From: Microglena sp. YARC
Taxonomy: Eukaryota > Chlorophyta > Chlorophyceae > Chlamydomonadales > Chlamydomonadaceae
NCBI GenBank assembly: GCA_022414725.1
Contig: CM039462.1
Location: 1,822,900 to 1,886,899 of the forward strand
Length of the DNA: 64,000 bases
Reading direction: 5' to 3'
Shown: piece after piece, positions 48,313 to 57,345 of the stretch
How positions within the stretch are numbered: the first letter of the stretch is position 1
How the letters are laid out: each line of letters opens with the position of its first letter
The notes under the pieces: generated by a model
Database searches by the model: none
Told to the model about the DNA's origin: nothing
The model's input: only the letters and a program-made list of their open reading frames with translations
Made by a program: the position numbers and the translations under genes

Positions 48313-48477
48313 AATGCTTGCCTGCACTGTCGCGACTGTTCGATAACTGACAGGATGCTATATCGAGTTGAGCTGGTCGGATATAGATTACAGGATAGTC
48401 AAATGTCGTTGCTGCACTGCCTGCCTGACTGATTTTATGCTCCATTTTTTCGTAACACAGGAAAAATGCCCAAGTCA
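47170..48477 (+). repeat. Long inverted repeat, right arm
   Basis: Mirror of the left arm: inner exon-like block (HDKGLVGSYARS, then FLEIRKPK and GTGAGG), about eight 115-bp units with CAGGATGCTAGATCGAGTTG and TGCTGCTGCTGC, and the outer TTTTCGTAACACAGG tip. It has more units than the left arm, including a pure CTG run at 48,279-48,310. Read on the plus strand it again looks like exon, repeat-filled intron and acceptor. Confidence 0.8.
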
Positions 48478-48526
48478 TCCTATGTCAACTTGACAGGCTA
48501 TATATCGTCGTCGTCAGAGGACCAAG
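48467..48526 (+). CDS. MPKS exon, right copy
   Basis: ATG 48467 just after CGTAACACAG; 20 codons beginning MPKSSYVNL and ending in a Ser/Glu/Asp stretch, then AAG followed by GTACAT as a donor candidate. Counterpart of the left copy at 40,051. The next convincing coding region downstream is the SIM/J-like gene at 49.3 kb; a link is possible but unproven. Confidence 0.3.
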
Positions 48527-48599
48527 GTACATGCAATTGTTTGCTTTCAATATAATGTCATTTTACATTTCCCGTGTTTCTCTATTTATTAATATCTGA

Positions 48600-48925
48600 C
48601 ACATGCCGTGTGTACCATGGGGCATGCGGTGTGTACCATGGGGCATGCGGTGTGTGCCATGGGGCATGCTGTGTGTACCATGGGCATGCGGTGTTGTACC
48701 ATGGGGCATGCGTTGTGTACCATGGAGCATGCGGTGTGTACCATGGGGCATGCGGTGTGTACCATGGGGCATGCGGTGTGTACCATGGGGCATGCGTTGT
48801 GTACCATGGGGCATGCGGTGTTATGCGGTGTGTACCATGGGGCATGCGGTGTGTACCATGGGGCATGCGTTGTGTACCATGGGGAATGCGTTGTGTACCA
48901 TGGGGCATGCTGTGTGTACCTGCAA
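48600..48925. repeat. 21-bp minisatellite, second array
   Basis: About fourteen copies of CCATGGGGCATGCGGTGTGT plus A. It ends exactly where a TcF 3' fragment starts. Units are palindrome-rich (GCATGC, CCATGG). Confidence 0.85.
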
Positions 48926-49030
48926 TTTTGTTGATTCAAAATCGTATTGGTGTTCCACTGCCCCGTGGGTTGCTACACCGTAAGGTGTGCCGTACACGAG
49001 GCGGTTTCATTTTAGTATTCCGTCGACTGT
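48925..49030 (+). mobile_element. TcF 3' end
   Basis: TTGTTGATTCAAAATCGTAT, the ACACCGTAAGGTGTGCCGT hairpin segment, and the end GTTTCATTTTAGTATTCCGT then CGACTGTA. It has the terminal block but no internal part. Confidence 0.8.
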
Positions 49031-49335
49031 ATGAATACATATATTTGCGTTCGTGTGGCATACTTGACATGCCATGGTCATGCGTGTGCATGCATGCATT
49101 GATGCATTAGGTCGATGTGCCAAAGAGTTTCCGTCATCCCAATGGGGCTCCTCCTGCCTTGCATAACTGCTGCTTGTCCAGCCCCCCTGCGTACAATTAA
49201 CACGAAACAAATTGTGATGATTAGTAAAAATGGATCCTGAGACGGTTGTTCTAGTTGGTGCTGGCACAGGTTACATGAAAATGCTGAATATCGGCTTGTG
49301 TATGCAGATGAGTGATTACAAGACCTGCATACAAC

Positions 49336-49700
49336 ATGTCAGAACAACCGTGCATCATCGACCTATCAAGGGACGATGAAGACATTGTTCGAAACTTCGT
49401 TACAGAAATATTCAACCGCGTTCTGAACGCACATGAGCCGTGCATTGTATTCTTGGTATCGTCTGATGATGAGTCCGACGACGAGGCCCATGCCATGTCC
49501 GAGTCCGAGTCTGACGACGAGGCCCATGCCATGTCCGAGTCCGAGTCAAGCAACGAGGCCCAGGCCATGTCCGAGTCCGACGACGAGCCAGAGCCTGAGA
49601 CCGAGACCGAGCCTGAGACCGAGCCTGAGACCGAGACAGAGCCTGAGACCGAGCCCGAGCCTGAGCCCGAGACCGAGGCCCAGGCCATGTCCGAGTCCGA

Positions 49701-49763
<63 letters not shown>

Positions 49764-50262
49764 TGAGACCGAGCCTGAGACCGAGCCCGAGCCTGAGACC
49801 GAGCCCGAGCATGAGACCGAGCCCGAGCCTGAGCCCGAGACCGAGGCCCAGTCCGAGGCCCAGTCCGATCCAGAGTCCCAGCCCAATATATATCAGCCGG
49901 CCCACACGTTTGAAGACGTATCCGGGATACTGGTGAGGACCGGGATCTTAGAAACGTTCCTCGCAAAAGGGCCTACCCTGGCGACCAAGTCCACCAGCTG
50001 GTGGAAGTACTGGTTGTCTAACGCAGCCATTGACACTTGGTTATATGGCGTTTGGACCAGGAGTGAACAGAGGATGATGGCCATGCGGCTGCATCCCGAC
50101 AAGGCCAACTCCTTGCGCGATGCGCGCATGACCGAGGCTGATCACAAGTGGATGGACGATCTGTCCAAGAATCTGAATGCTGCATTCGACGAGTTGAGTC
50201 CCGAGATTCCCTGTGTGATGTACGAGATTATCTACTTGCTCAATAATACTGAGTTGGCTTAA
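49336..50262 (+). CDS. Acidic repeat protein with SUMO-interacting-like motifs and J-like domain, 308 aa
   Basis: ATG at 49336 ([16 protein letters not shown]). Two SIM-like motifs: [11 protein letters not shown] near the N-terminus and [14 protein letters not shown] about 35 residues on. A long Glu-Pro/Glu-Thr tract (about residues 55-185) is encoded by GAGCCCGAGCCTGAGACC repeats. The C-terminal 110 residues contain [17 protein letters not shown] and a following helix ([12 protein letters not shown]), which match helix II, the HPD loop and helix III of a J-domain, although helix I is not obvious. A co-chaperone or SUMO-pathway role is inference. Confidence 0.6.
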
Positions 50263-51050
50263 ATTGCTGCGTATAATTTTTTTTTTTCGAAATGCGTACT
50301 TCATGTGTGCATTGTTCATATTTGGTTAGGTTTTCGAGCAGGACACCTTGGGATTTTGACAAGTTGACCATCAATATTTGTAACCGATCAAACCCGTTCA
50401 GAAGTGTCTTCGCTCCTGCTGTCTCACATTGTGCGCGTTAAAAGCGTTAATATGATTGATGCAAAGGTCGGACTCGACCGAAAGCATGCGATAATGCAAA
50501 CGCACGCACACGCACGTGGAGAAGAGTGATAGATAGATTTACAACACAGGATCACTTACTTCTATAGGTTGCATGGGGAATGTTGTGTGTACCAAGGGTT
50601 GCATGGGGCATGCTGTGTGTACCATGGGGCATGCGGTGTGTACCATGGGGCATGCAGTGTGTGCCATGCAGTATGCGGTGTGTACCATGGGGCATGCGGT
50701 GTGTGCCATGGGGTTGCATGGGGCATGCGTTGTGTACCATGGGGCATGCTGTGTGTGCCGTGCAAATCGACCGGGCGGCAGGAACACCGCCCATCATTTG
50801 TAAACCATAAGGGCTAAAACCCAGGATACTTGCGGAGCTGGGGTTTCGCGATCTATTTATTCTTTCCATTCTTTCATTATTTCATTCACAAAACTCGTTC
50901 ACCACATCAATAAATCCCTACTTATCCACTTGCTACTTAACGTCCAAGGTAAACAAGATCAATATTATCGACTATTCATTGGTTCTTCATTTGATAACTA
51001 CAACAATTAATTCCACGCACTTGTTTCCCTCAGGCACAACAATCAACATC
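50263..51050. other. Intergenic with repeats and transposon scraps
   Basis: 50,340-50,410 resembles family A subterminal DNA (GTTGACCATCAATATTTGTA). 50,565-50,765 is a third array of the CCATGGGGCATGCGGTGTGT minisatellite. 50,762-50,800 resembles a family H end (GACCGGGCGGCAGGAACACC). No gene. Confidence 0.55.
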
Positions 51051-51893
51051 ATGGTCCCATACCATGGGATCCCAACCGAGGTGTGGCTACACATAGCATC
51101 ATTGACTGTGGACCGTAGCAGATCCTCAACGCCTTTTCCGTGGGCGCTGAGCCGCTCCATGCAAAAGGCAGCGTGGGAGACCCCTGGTTACATGCGACAT
51201 CTGTTGGTGAATAGATTCTGCTCCATGCGGAATGCAGTTCGTGCCATGCAATCAATGGGAAACATGAAGTGTATACTCGCTTTAGTCCAAGATAACTCTG
51301 ATGTCTCTCCCAAAGTAGCACGCTCTTGCATGCTCAGTGAGACGGCGGCGGCCATACACAGTGACGGGAGCATTGAAGCTTTGAGATGCATGCAAGAATC
51401 CTGGAAGGATGTCATCAATGACAAGATTGTCATTGAGTGCATGGGCCTGGCCATCAGACGCAACCGCCCAGACATCGTGAGGAGTTTCCTCATCACTGGA
51501 GGACCCGTGCGTCTCCGTCGGAACCACTTTGACGACCCATTCATGATTGCCTGCAAGTTTCGGTACGCTGAGGTCGTGCAGATCCTACTGGACGCTAATG
51601 CGATAGACAGAACTGGCTACGCCGACTATCACTATGACAAGGCATTCGCACACGGGCACATTACCATCATGCACATGCTATTCGAGAGAGGCCTCACTTC
51701 ATTTGACGCATGTACAATGGCTAACATGGCATTCAGTGTACTTTTTCGGGATAAACCTTTCGAGATCAGACAGGACAAGGAGGGTATCATGAGAGCCGCA
51801 GCACACGTCGTGAGCGGCTGCAACTGCAATGTGTGTATGTCGACCAAAAACTTGCAGTCGCAGATGCACGCTCTGGCGAGGCACCTGATGTAG
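51051..51893 (+). CDS. F-box-like / ankyrin-like protein, 280 aa
   Basis: ATG at 51051. The N-terminus (YHGIPTEVWLHIASLTVD, WALSRSMQKAAW) has the F-box shape. Repeats downstream are degenerate ankyrins: MGLAIRRNRPDIVRSFLITG, FMIACKFRYAEVVQILLDAN, DKAFAHGHITIMHMLFERG. The C-terminus has a CNCNVCM cluster. Less regular than the F-box/ankyrin gene at 17.5 kb, so an older copy. Expected role: ubiquitin ligase adaptor, from architecture. Confidence 0.7.
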   Translation: MVPYHGIPTEVWLHIASLTVDRSRSSTPFPWALSRSMQKAAWETPGYMRHLLVNRFCSMRNAVRAMQSMGNMKCILALVQDNSDVSPKVARSCMLSETAAAIHSDGSIEALRCMQESWKDVINDKIVIECMGLAIRRNRPDIVRSFLITGGPVRLRRNHFDDPFMIACKFRYAEVVQILLDANAIDRTGYADYHYDKAFAHGHITIMHMLFERGLTSFDACTMANMAFSVLFRDKPFEIRQDKEGIMRAAAHVVSGCNCNVCMSTKNLQSQMHALARHLM

Positions 51894-52049
51894 CTAGGGA
51901 TTGTGGATTATGAGGAGAGTGTGGCGCGCGATCATGATGAAATTGGAGTACCTATATCCCCAATGATTGGGTCTGTATAAAGTTAGACACATTGGACTGA
52001 ACATGAACAAGTTTCTTGGAGAGTGTTATATTTTCGCAAAATTCCACAT

Positions 52050-52110
52050 TGCTCTTGTAGTTACATTTTTGTCCCACTTTATTTGAGAAAAAACTGTGCC
52101 TAGTATTTAC
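52050..52110 (-). mobile_element. Family C end
   Basis: TTTGTCCCACTTTATTTGAG then AAAAAACTGTG; single end. Between 52,110 and 52,440 I see nothing I can support. Confidence 0.55.
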
Positions 52111-52439
52111 ACATCGACACATATGTCCCTCTTCAACGTCAATTTTGTAAAAAATCTTAAATTGACATTACAAGCTGCCAAGCACCACTGTATCTACGCC
52201 AGCCAGATATTTACTGCCCTGGACGCGTCGGAATTTTCCGGTGGTGGGTTCAGAAGTTGCGCTGAAGTAAAGCCACGCCAGCCAGAGTGTGTCTGCTGGT
52301 TGATGTTACACTGTGGGCTCCCCTCCGGTCGCTCCACTGGGGGGATGTAAAAGGGGCTCCGCCACTTGTTTAATGTGGTACGGACGACACAGTGTTCCGC
52401 CGTTTGCGTGAGGATGACGGGGCTTTGAAGTTTTGTCAA

Positions 52440-52570
52440 CGACTTCACCCGCATCCGATACTTTCTCGTTGCATTTTGTTAATTTTCTGCAATTCGATGC
52501 ATTCATGCGGAGCGCGCCGGTCCACTCGATCCATTCATCAAGCGTCCGTTCTTATTTGTCGGAGGCCTCA
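52440..52570 (-). pseudogene. Fragment matching 24.9 kb
   Basis: Minus strand reads ERTLDEWIEWTGALRMNASN and is about 90 percent identical in DNA to the plus-strand segment at 24,940-25,055; an in-frame TAA precedes ERTLDE. A second dead copy of the same unknown gene. Confidence 0.5.
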
Positions 52571-52622
52571 TTATTAATATAAAGCAACTATTTATGTGTG
52601 TGTGTGTAATACACCTGTTGTC

Positions 52623-53212
52623 ATGACTTCTACAGGCATTGTTCCCATGTCGATAAGCTATATGAATCGCACCGTCCACGTGCTCAGGAGTGACATGGCG
52701 CCAGACATAGTCATCAAGCTTCAAAGCTTGTCAAACCATTCGGGACGCGTTTGGACAGAGAATGCAGATGGTATCACAGTGTTCACACCTGATATGAGTG
52801 TGCATGATACAACAGATGTAACTACCATTAAGGCTGCGCGCGTGGAGAACACCTACATAATCGAGATTAATCGGTCATATGTCATCGCTTACTGCGGCAT
52901 TCAAATTCTAAGGATTTGCAGACAGCAGCAGCAAGCTATGTTTGTGTGCAACGGTTCCACTATGGATGCTACAACTTGACATGGAGGATCATAGTGGTTA
53001 GGGTAGCGAATGTTCGTGAGGAACAACTACGTCAGATGAAGGCTTGCTGTGTGACACTGATGATTGACTTACTCGGGTGTCCACTTCCCGATGACTGTAT
53101 CGAACACAAACATGCACTGGGGGAGCGTCGCGCCGCCGCCTGTAACTTTACACTAATTTCAAAGATGCATACAACAATCGTCGAACGTAATTTGACAAGT
53201 ACAAGTGTGACC
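52623..53212 (+). pseudogene. Hypothetical protein broken by a frameshift
   Basis: ATG 52623 gives 118 residues (MTSTGIVPMSISYMNRTVHV) ending at 52,979. From about 52,916 another frame reads YGCYNLTWRIIVVRVANVRE and continues to 53,212, where a small TcF hairpin element begins. Composition of both parts is protein-like (beta-rich then helical, Cys-containing), so a single gene with a one-base lesion near 52,930-52,970 is likely. Family unknown. Confidence 0.4.
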
Positions 53213-53285
53213 TACAGTCATCGGAAAAGTAAAATGAAACAGATGGAAATGATATATGTTTCATTTTACTGTTCCGCCGACTGTA
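53213..53285. mobile_element. TcF minimal element, 73 bp
   Basis: Two TcF ends almost back to back: TACAGTCATCGGAAAAGTAA at the left and the complement of TACAGTCGGCGGAACAGTAA at the right, separated by about 20 bases. Bounded by TA. The extreme end point of deletion within this family. Confidence 0.8.
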
Positions 53286-53633
53286 GAGTTAGAAACGCTT
53301 TGGTGTGAATCGCATGGTAATGTAAGGGTGTAGCAACCCACAAACGCTCGGGATATTGTAACCACCTTCTTTATTCCTCCTATGATTAAAGCGGCTCTAC
53401 CGTTGCCCGGGACACTCATAGTAATATGGATCCAGATCTCCCGTGTATCGACAAGTGGCGTACCAATAGATATAGTCGTAGTATTCCCTAAGAATTATCC
53501 ATTTTTGTGGAAACAATTCAAATGAACTTTATTTTATTAAAAATAACGCTGCTCGTACTCCATTCGTGGTTCTAGTACCAACTCCCTAAACAGTTTATGT
53601 TTGTACAAGGCAGCTGCCTCTCATCTAAGACGA
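53286..53633. other. Intergenic, no gene
   Basis: AT-rich, no repeat or terminal motif recognised except the TcF hairpin at its left edge. Confidence 0.4.
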
Positions 53634-54410
53634 CTAGATTGGATTCAAGATTCCTATATTCGCGAGTTCCTGTGCATTTAACTGTTCCAGTGTTTGTACC
53701 GGTTTCCTGCACTGTTCAAAATCATTCTCATGGTATTCCCATCCTTTCGCTTTGTATGCACTTGTGACATCGTTGCAAGTGTAGCAAAAGCCAGTTTTGG
53801 CGCCGTAACACCAAGAGGCCGTAGCGAGTGGTTTCTGCTGTAATTGAGCGACCGAGGCCTTAGCGGGTGGTTTCTGCTGTAATTGGGAGACAGAGGCCGT
53901 AGCGAGTGGTTTCTGCTGTAATTGAGCGACCGAGGCCTTAGCGGGTGGTTTATGCTGTAATTGAGCGAAGGCGGCCTTGAAATTGGCGACGTCTCCCTTT
54001 GTCATACATATCCCGTCAATGCAGACCTTGGCAGTGGCTCCAGTTACATTCAAAGTTCCTTGGGCCGACAGACCCGTTGAGAAATTCACCTTCGTGTCCA
54101 ATGCCTTTTGTTTACGTTCGATTGCGACGATGTGGGAAGTAAGGTCGTTAGATCTTGTGTTGACCGTCGCTAAACCGTCTTTCAACATCGTATTAATCTT
54201 TTCATCAGACTGCTTTCGCTTTTCCAGAGAAGAGGAATGCATGGTGTCCGCTTGTTGTGAGCGTTTGAACTCGGTATTCGACCGCAATACGAGATCTCCC
54301 AACTCGTCTTCATGTGTGTTGATCTCTCTTCGCAGGGAAATGTGCGAGGCGATGAGAAAGCCGGCGACGACCATGACCAGTAAAATAGATATAAATGCTA
54401 AGGATTCCAT
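53634..54410 (-). CDS. Membrane-anchored coiled-coil protein with QLQQKP repeats, 258 aa
   Basis: ATG at 54410. One N-terminal transmembrane segment (FISILLVMVVAGFLIASHI), a coiled-coil stalk, a segment around AKVCIDGICMTKGDVANF, then four to five 11-residue repeats of the type SVAQLQQKPPAKA (66-bp double units at 53,810-53,975), and a Cys-rich C-terminal domain (WCYGAKTGFCYTCNDV, EQC). The layout suits a virion membrane protein exposing a disulfide-linked head; this is inference. Unrecognised family. Confidence 0.6.
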   Translation of the reverse strand: MESLAFISILLVMVVAGFLIASHISLRREINTHEDELGDLVLRSNTEFKRSQQADTMHSSSLEKRKQSDEKINTMLKDGLATVNTRSNDLTSHIVAIERKQKALDTKVNFSTGLSAQGTLNVTGATAKVCIDGICMTKGDVANFKAAFAQLQHKPPAKASVAQLQQKPLATASVSQLQQKPPAKASVAQLQQKPLATASWCYGAKTGFCYTCNDVTSAYKAKGWEYHENDFEQCRKPVQTLEQLNAQELANIGILNPI

Positions 54411-55125
54411 ATGTCAAAATTTTTTACAGATACATTTCATATTTTTGGGGGGTTGTCAAGTCAAGGATGCTTGTTACAATAATGTTACAGTATATTGAAT
54501 GTATAAATTGGATAGTAATAATGAATGTACAACTTGGACTGACGGTTGATTGTTGTACACATGTTACACATTGCTGCAAAGTTTGAGGCAGGATCACCCA
54601 TTCTGTGTCCCACTTTATTTGAGAACAACTGTACACAGAGACGTTTCATTTGTATGTTTATTCGAGTGTAATTCAAGACAATCGACGACATTCGCCATTT
54701 TTCATTTCACTGTTCCGCTGACTATATTGGAACAACGGATAATATTTACTGTCTGCTGGATACTGAAGAGAGCGTGACCAATGCCGTGGCGGCAGCGTGG
54801 GATGACAGCACTATCATACAGCTAGGAACATTTGAAAGTGGGACACCTTGTCGTCTGGGACTTACTTACGAAAACTTGACCAATTCAAGTGCCGAACCCT
54901 GCTTGGTCGTTGAATTTTAGTTCCCAGGAATTCACCACCCTACCCATGCAGCCTCATGTAATCCATGCCAACCCATGGTACTATATGGCAGCCTCACAAA
55001 TGCCCAAACTCAGTCTGTAATTTCTTTGAAAGCGAACGGCGTGCCTCGGTATGGACGCACCATTTTGTCTTTGTGTGCATGCATTGGGGTCGGAAATTGA
55101 GAACTAATAGATTCCAGGATGTCGC
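54411..55125. other. Intergenic with transposon ends
   Basis: 54,600-54,635: family C end (GTGTCCCACTTTATTTGAGA). 54,640-54,665: TcF-like end (ACGTTTCATTTGTATGTTTA then TTCGAGTGTA). 54,700-54,725: TcF 5' end. 54,812-54,890: family A end (CATACAGCTAGGAACATTTG). 54,900-55,125: nothing seen. Confidence 0.6.
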
Positions 55126-55581
55126 TCACCCATCCTTGTTTGTGATGCTCTGCAACATGGTTTGCAGTTGCCAGTTCAAAACTATTGTATGAAAACTTTT
55201 AAGGAGCAGGTGCATGTGGCGTGGTCGAAATTGTGCAGCTGAGTGCATGAGAGTGTATACTCCCACAGTGTTTCTCCCGAACTCGTAAAACCATGGATAT
55301 TGAGGAATATGTAACAGGATGCAACGAAAACTGTTCAATCTGTTTTCGTCAATGGAATAACACATTAGGATGCTTAGTAACCTGCACAGTCTATTGCTCT
55401 TTAATGCCCATTTGCACAGACACCGTAAGGTGACCGTGTCCTCCTCATCAATGACCATCCGTATTGCATCGCCCTGTTCATGCTCGTCCGCATTTAAAAC
55501 TGCACGATGCTGGCACACCATCTGAGTATGTATGTCGCACATGTGCATGATGTGACTCAGAACATTAGCGTTGAGATACAT
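55126..55581 (-). CDS. Hypothetical F-box/ankyrin-like protein, 151 aa
   Basis: First ATG 55581 (MYLNANVLSHIMHMCDIH). The N-terminal helix pair resembles an F-box loosely; a later segment (GVYTLMHSAAQFRPRHMHLL) resembles one ankyrin unit. The frame is open to a GTG at 55,611. Head to head with the gene at 55,622, only about 40 bases apart, so a shared bidirectional promoter is likely. Assignment is weak. Confidence 0.4.
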   Translation of the reverse strand: MYLNANVLSHIMHMCDIHTQMVCQHRAVLNADEHEQGDAIRMVIDEEDTVTLRCLCKWALKSNRLCRLLSILMCYSIDENRLNSFRCILLHIPQYPWFYEFGRNTVGVYTLMHSAAQFRPRHMHLLLKSFHTIVLNWQLQTMLQSITNKDG

Positions 55582-55621
55582 GTTTATCCTGTTAGCTTTA
55601 ACTAAAAACACATCTTAGCTC

Positions 55622-55912
55622 ATGGGTGCATTGCCACAAGATGTGTTAGACACGATCATCAACATGATTGATACGCAAACAAAGATCTTGCTGTACGACT
55701 CAAAGGTGTTGCATGATCTAGTTTCGTTAACAATGTATAAAAATATAGAGCAAGACATTTTTGCGGCATTCAATGTGCAACACAACAAGCAGCTACAGTC
55801 TTGTCTCAACTGCTTACAATATCATGTGTGGAGTGACGGGACTCCAATGACGAACAGGTGTAGGCATTTCTATAAAATTGTCAGGGGCCGAACAAGTATC
55901 CGCGCTGAATGA
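55622..55912 (+). CDS. F-box-like protein, 96 aa
   Basis: ATG 55622: ALPQDVLDTIINMIDTQTKI is a good F-box start, followed by KVLHDLVSLTMYKNIEQD. Short; no repeats follow, so it is either a stand-alone adaptor or a truncated F-box/repeat protein. Divergent with the gene at 55,581. Confidence 0.45.
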   Translation: MGALPQDVLDTIINMIDTQTKILLYDSKVLHDLVSLTMYKNIEQDIFAAFNVQHNKQLQSCLNCLQYHVWSDGTPMTNRCRHFYKIVRGRTSIRAE

Positions 55913-56039
55913 CAAGTGCATTTCTCACAAACTCAGCAAAAACGCACACTCCATCTCGGGAACAACAATTATTTCAACAAAAAATAAATACTGAAGAATT
56001 CTTCCGGAGGCTCCCTATTTTAAACGTGTTCACATGAAC

Positions 56040-56190
56040 ACCTCTGAAAAGATAAATTTTCTTTGTTCGCCTGCGTAAAATCCTGCTTCGTCGATACAAA
56101 CAACGTTAGAGCTTTCTCTGTACTTGTCACAGAACATTTCTACATTTTCTTTTGAATGTCCGTAGAGAATTATAATGTATGCACAGGATT
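56040..56190 (-). pseudogene. Transposase fragment
   Basis: The minus strand reads ENVEMFCDKYRESSNVVCID and continues EAGFYAGEQRKF, matching the first-Asp region of the Tc1/mariner transposase at 16.5 kb. It includes CACAGAACATTTCTACATTT, also found at the 3' end of the packaging ATPase gene. Nothing else of the element remains. Confidence 0.6.
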
Positions 56191-56289
56191 CACTCTTTGC
56201 CCCCCTGGTTCAGTAACACAATATGTAAGGGGCTCATCCAGTGCTATGATGCGAAACCTTATGATTTCCTGTAGTGGATTGAATATAGT

Positions 56290-56530
56290 GACGGACAAGA
56301 GGCAGATATGATGACAAATTTGTGTCCCATGTAATTTATATCACTCTTACAAATTACAAGTGACGGACACTACGATATAAATTACAAGTGACTTGGACAC
56401 TACGATATAAATTACAAGTGACGGACAAGAGGCAGATACGATGACAAATTTGTGTCCCATTAATATATAAGCGACAATATTTGGAAATAAATGTACGACA
56501 TCGCCGTTATAAAATTGTCGTTAAGAATTC
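56290..56530. repeat. Short tandem duplication and TcF transposase start
   Basis: 56,290-56,470: repeats of TATAAATTACAAGTGACGGA and a duplicated CGATGACAAATTTGTGTCCC. 56,487-56,520: the TcF transposase start (ATGTACGACATCGCCGTTAT) without its terminal repeat. Downstream to 56,880 nothing but family C-like GTTGCCCAAAATCAACGATC at 56,803. Confidence 0.55.
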
Positions 56531-56883
56531 TCGACATACAAGAAAAGCGCAGGAGCGGGTCGGAAGCTGTTACGTTTGTCACAGACCACTTGTAGAGTCC
56601 GCCCACCAAGCTTCATTGTATTCATCCAGCTTGACGTGTGTACGGACGTGGATGACTTGACAGTTCAGGTCGCATATCACCGACGCTGCCTGCCTCTGTA
56701 TACCCCTCCAAGAGATGCGTTGCATGCCGTGCCAAAATCACATGCTTGAGAATATAAGGAGGTGAGTACGATGACATGGGTACGTACACCCCTCAACGTT
56801 GCCCAAAATCAACGATCTGCAGTTTTTTAGAGTATAAGGCGTACATTTACAAATAGAGCCCAACCATTCTAAAATTCATACAC

Positions 56884-57159
56884 ATGCCACCAACGTACAC
56901 AGTCACCGTTCAGTATACAGACGACAGTAGTCCGATATCAGGTTTCATTTGCAGTATTCGAACTGTGGAAGATTCCTTGTTGGCATGTCAGGGGGGAATA
57001 GGGGGAACAATATCAGAGGCTATCGATGACTTTAGACATCGGGTTACAATGTGGCTGGCATATCCTGAGAATCATGGATTCTCTGCCTGGCCAACGCCTC
57101 TCACCGACATCTCTGAGATCAAAAACGTAATTAGGACTTTTAGTTGGACACCAGCGTGA
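56884..57159 (+). CDS. HicB-like protein, 91 aa
   Basis: ATG 56884. Strand region TYTVTVQYTDDSSPISGFIC, then GGIGGTISEAIDDFRHRVTM, WLAYPENHGFSAWPTPL and a final strand IRTFSW. Clear paralogue of the 109-aa protein at 61.3 kb, and the same order of elements as the HicB-like protein at 37.6 kb. HicB folds are degraded RNase-H-like domains used as antitoxins; no HicA toxin frame is adjacent. A repressor or inhibitor role is inference. Confidence 0.55.
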   Translation: MPPTYTVTVQYTDDSSPISGFICSIRTVEDSLLACQGGIGGTISEAIDDFRHRVTMWLAYPENHGFSAWPTPLTDISEIKNVIRTFSWTPA

Positions 57160-57345
57160 TTGGGATCATAATTCGTGGATTCATGCAGCCCAAGACCACA
57201 AATTGCACCCTGATAGCTTGCTTGCAGGTCCCCACCGCGAGGTGAATGTATATAAGGGGAAATCGTGTGTTTACTGTACTCAGGTTAATGTGGATAAGGG
57301 GGAAATCGTGTGTTTACTGTACTAAGGGTCAAAATATTTGACGAA

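Noticed and set aside
49412..49966. Arg/Ala-rich and Gly/Leu-rich minus-strand proteins
   Set aside because: Antisense of the Glu-Pro repeat of the SIM/J-like gene.
53977..54498. 173-codon plus-strand frame
   Set aside because: Antisense of the membrane-anchored coiled-coil gene, whose transmembrane segment and repeats make the minus strand the better reading.
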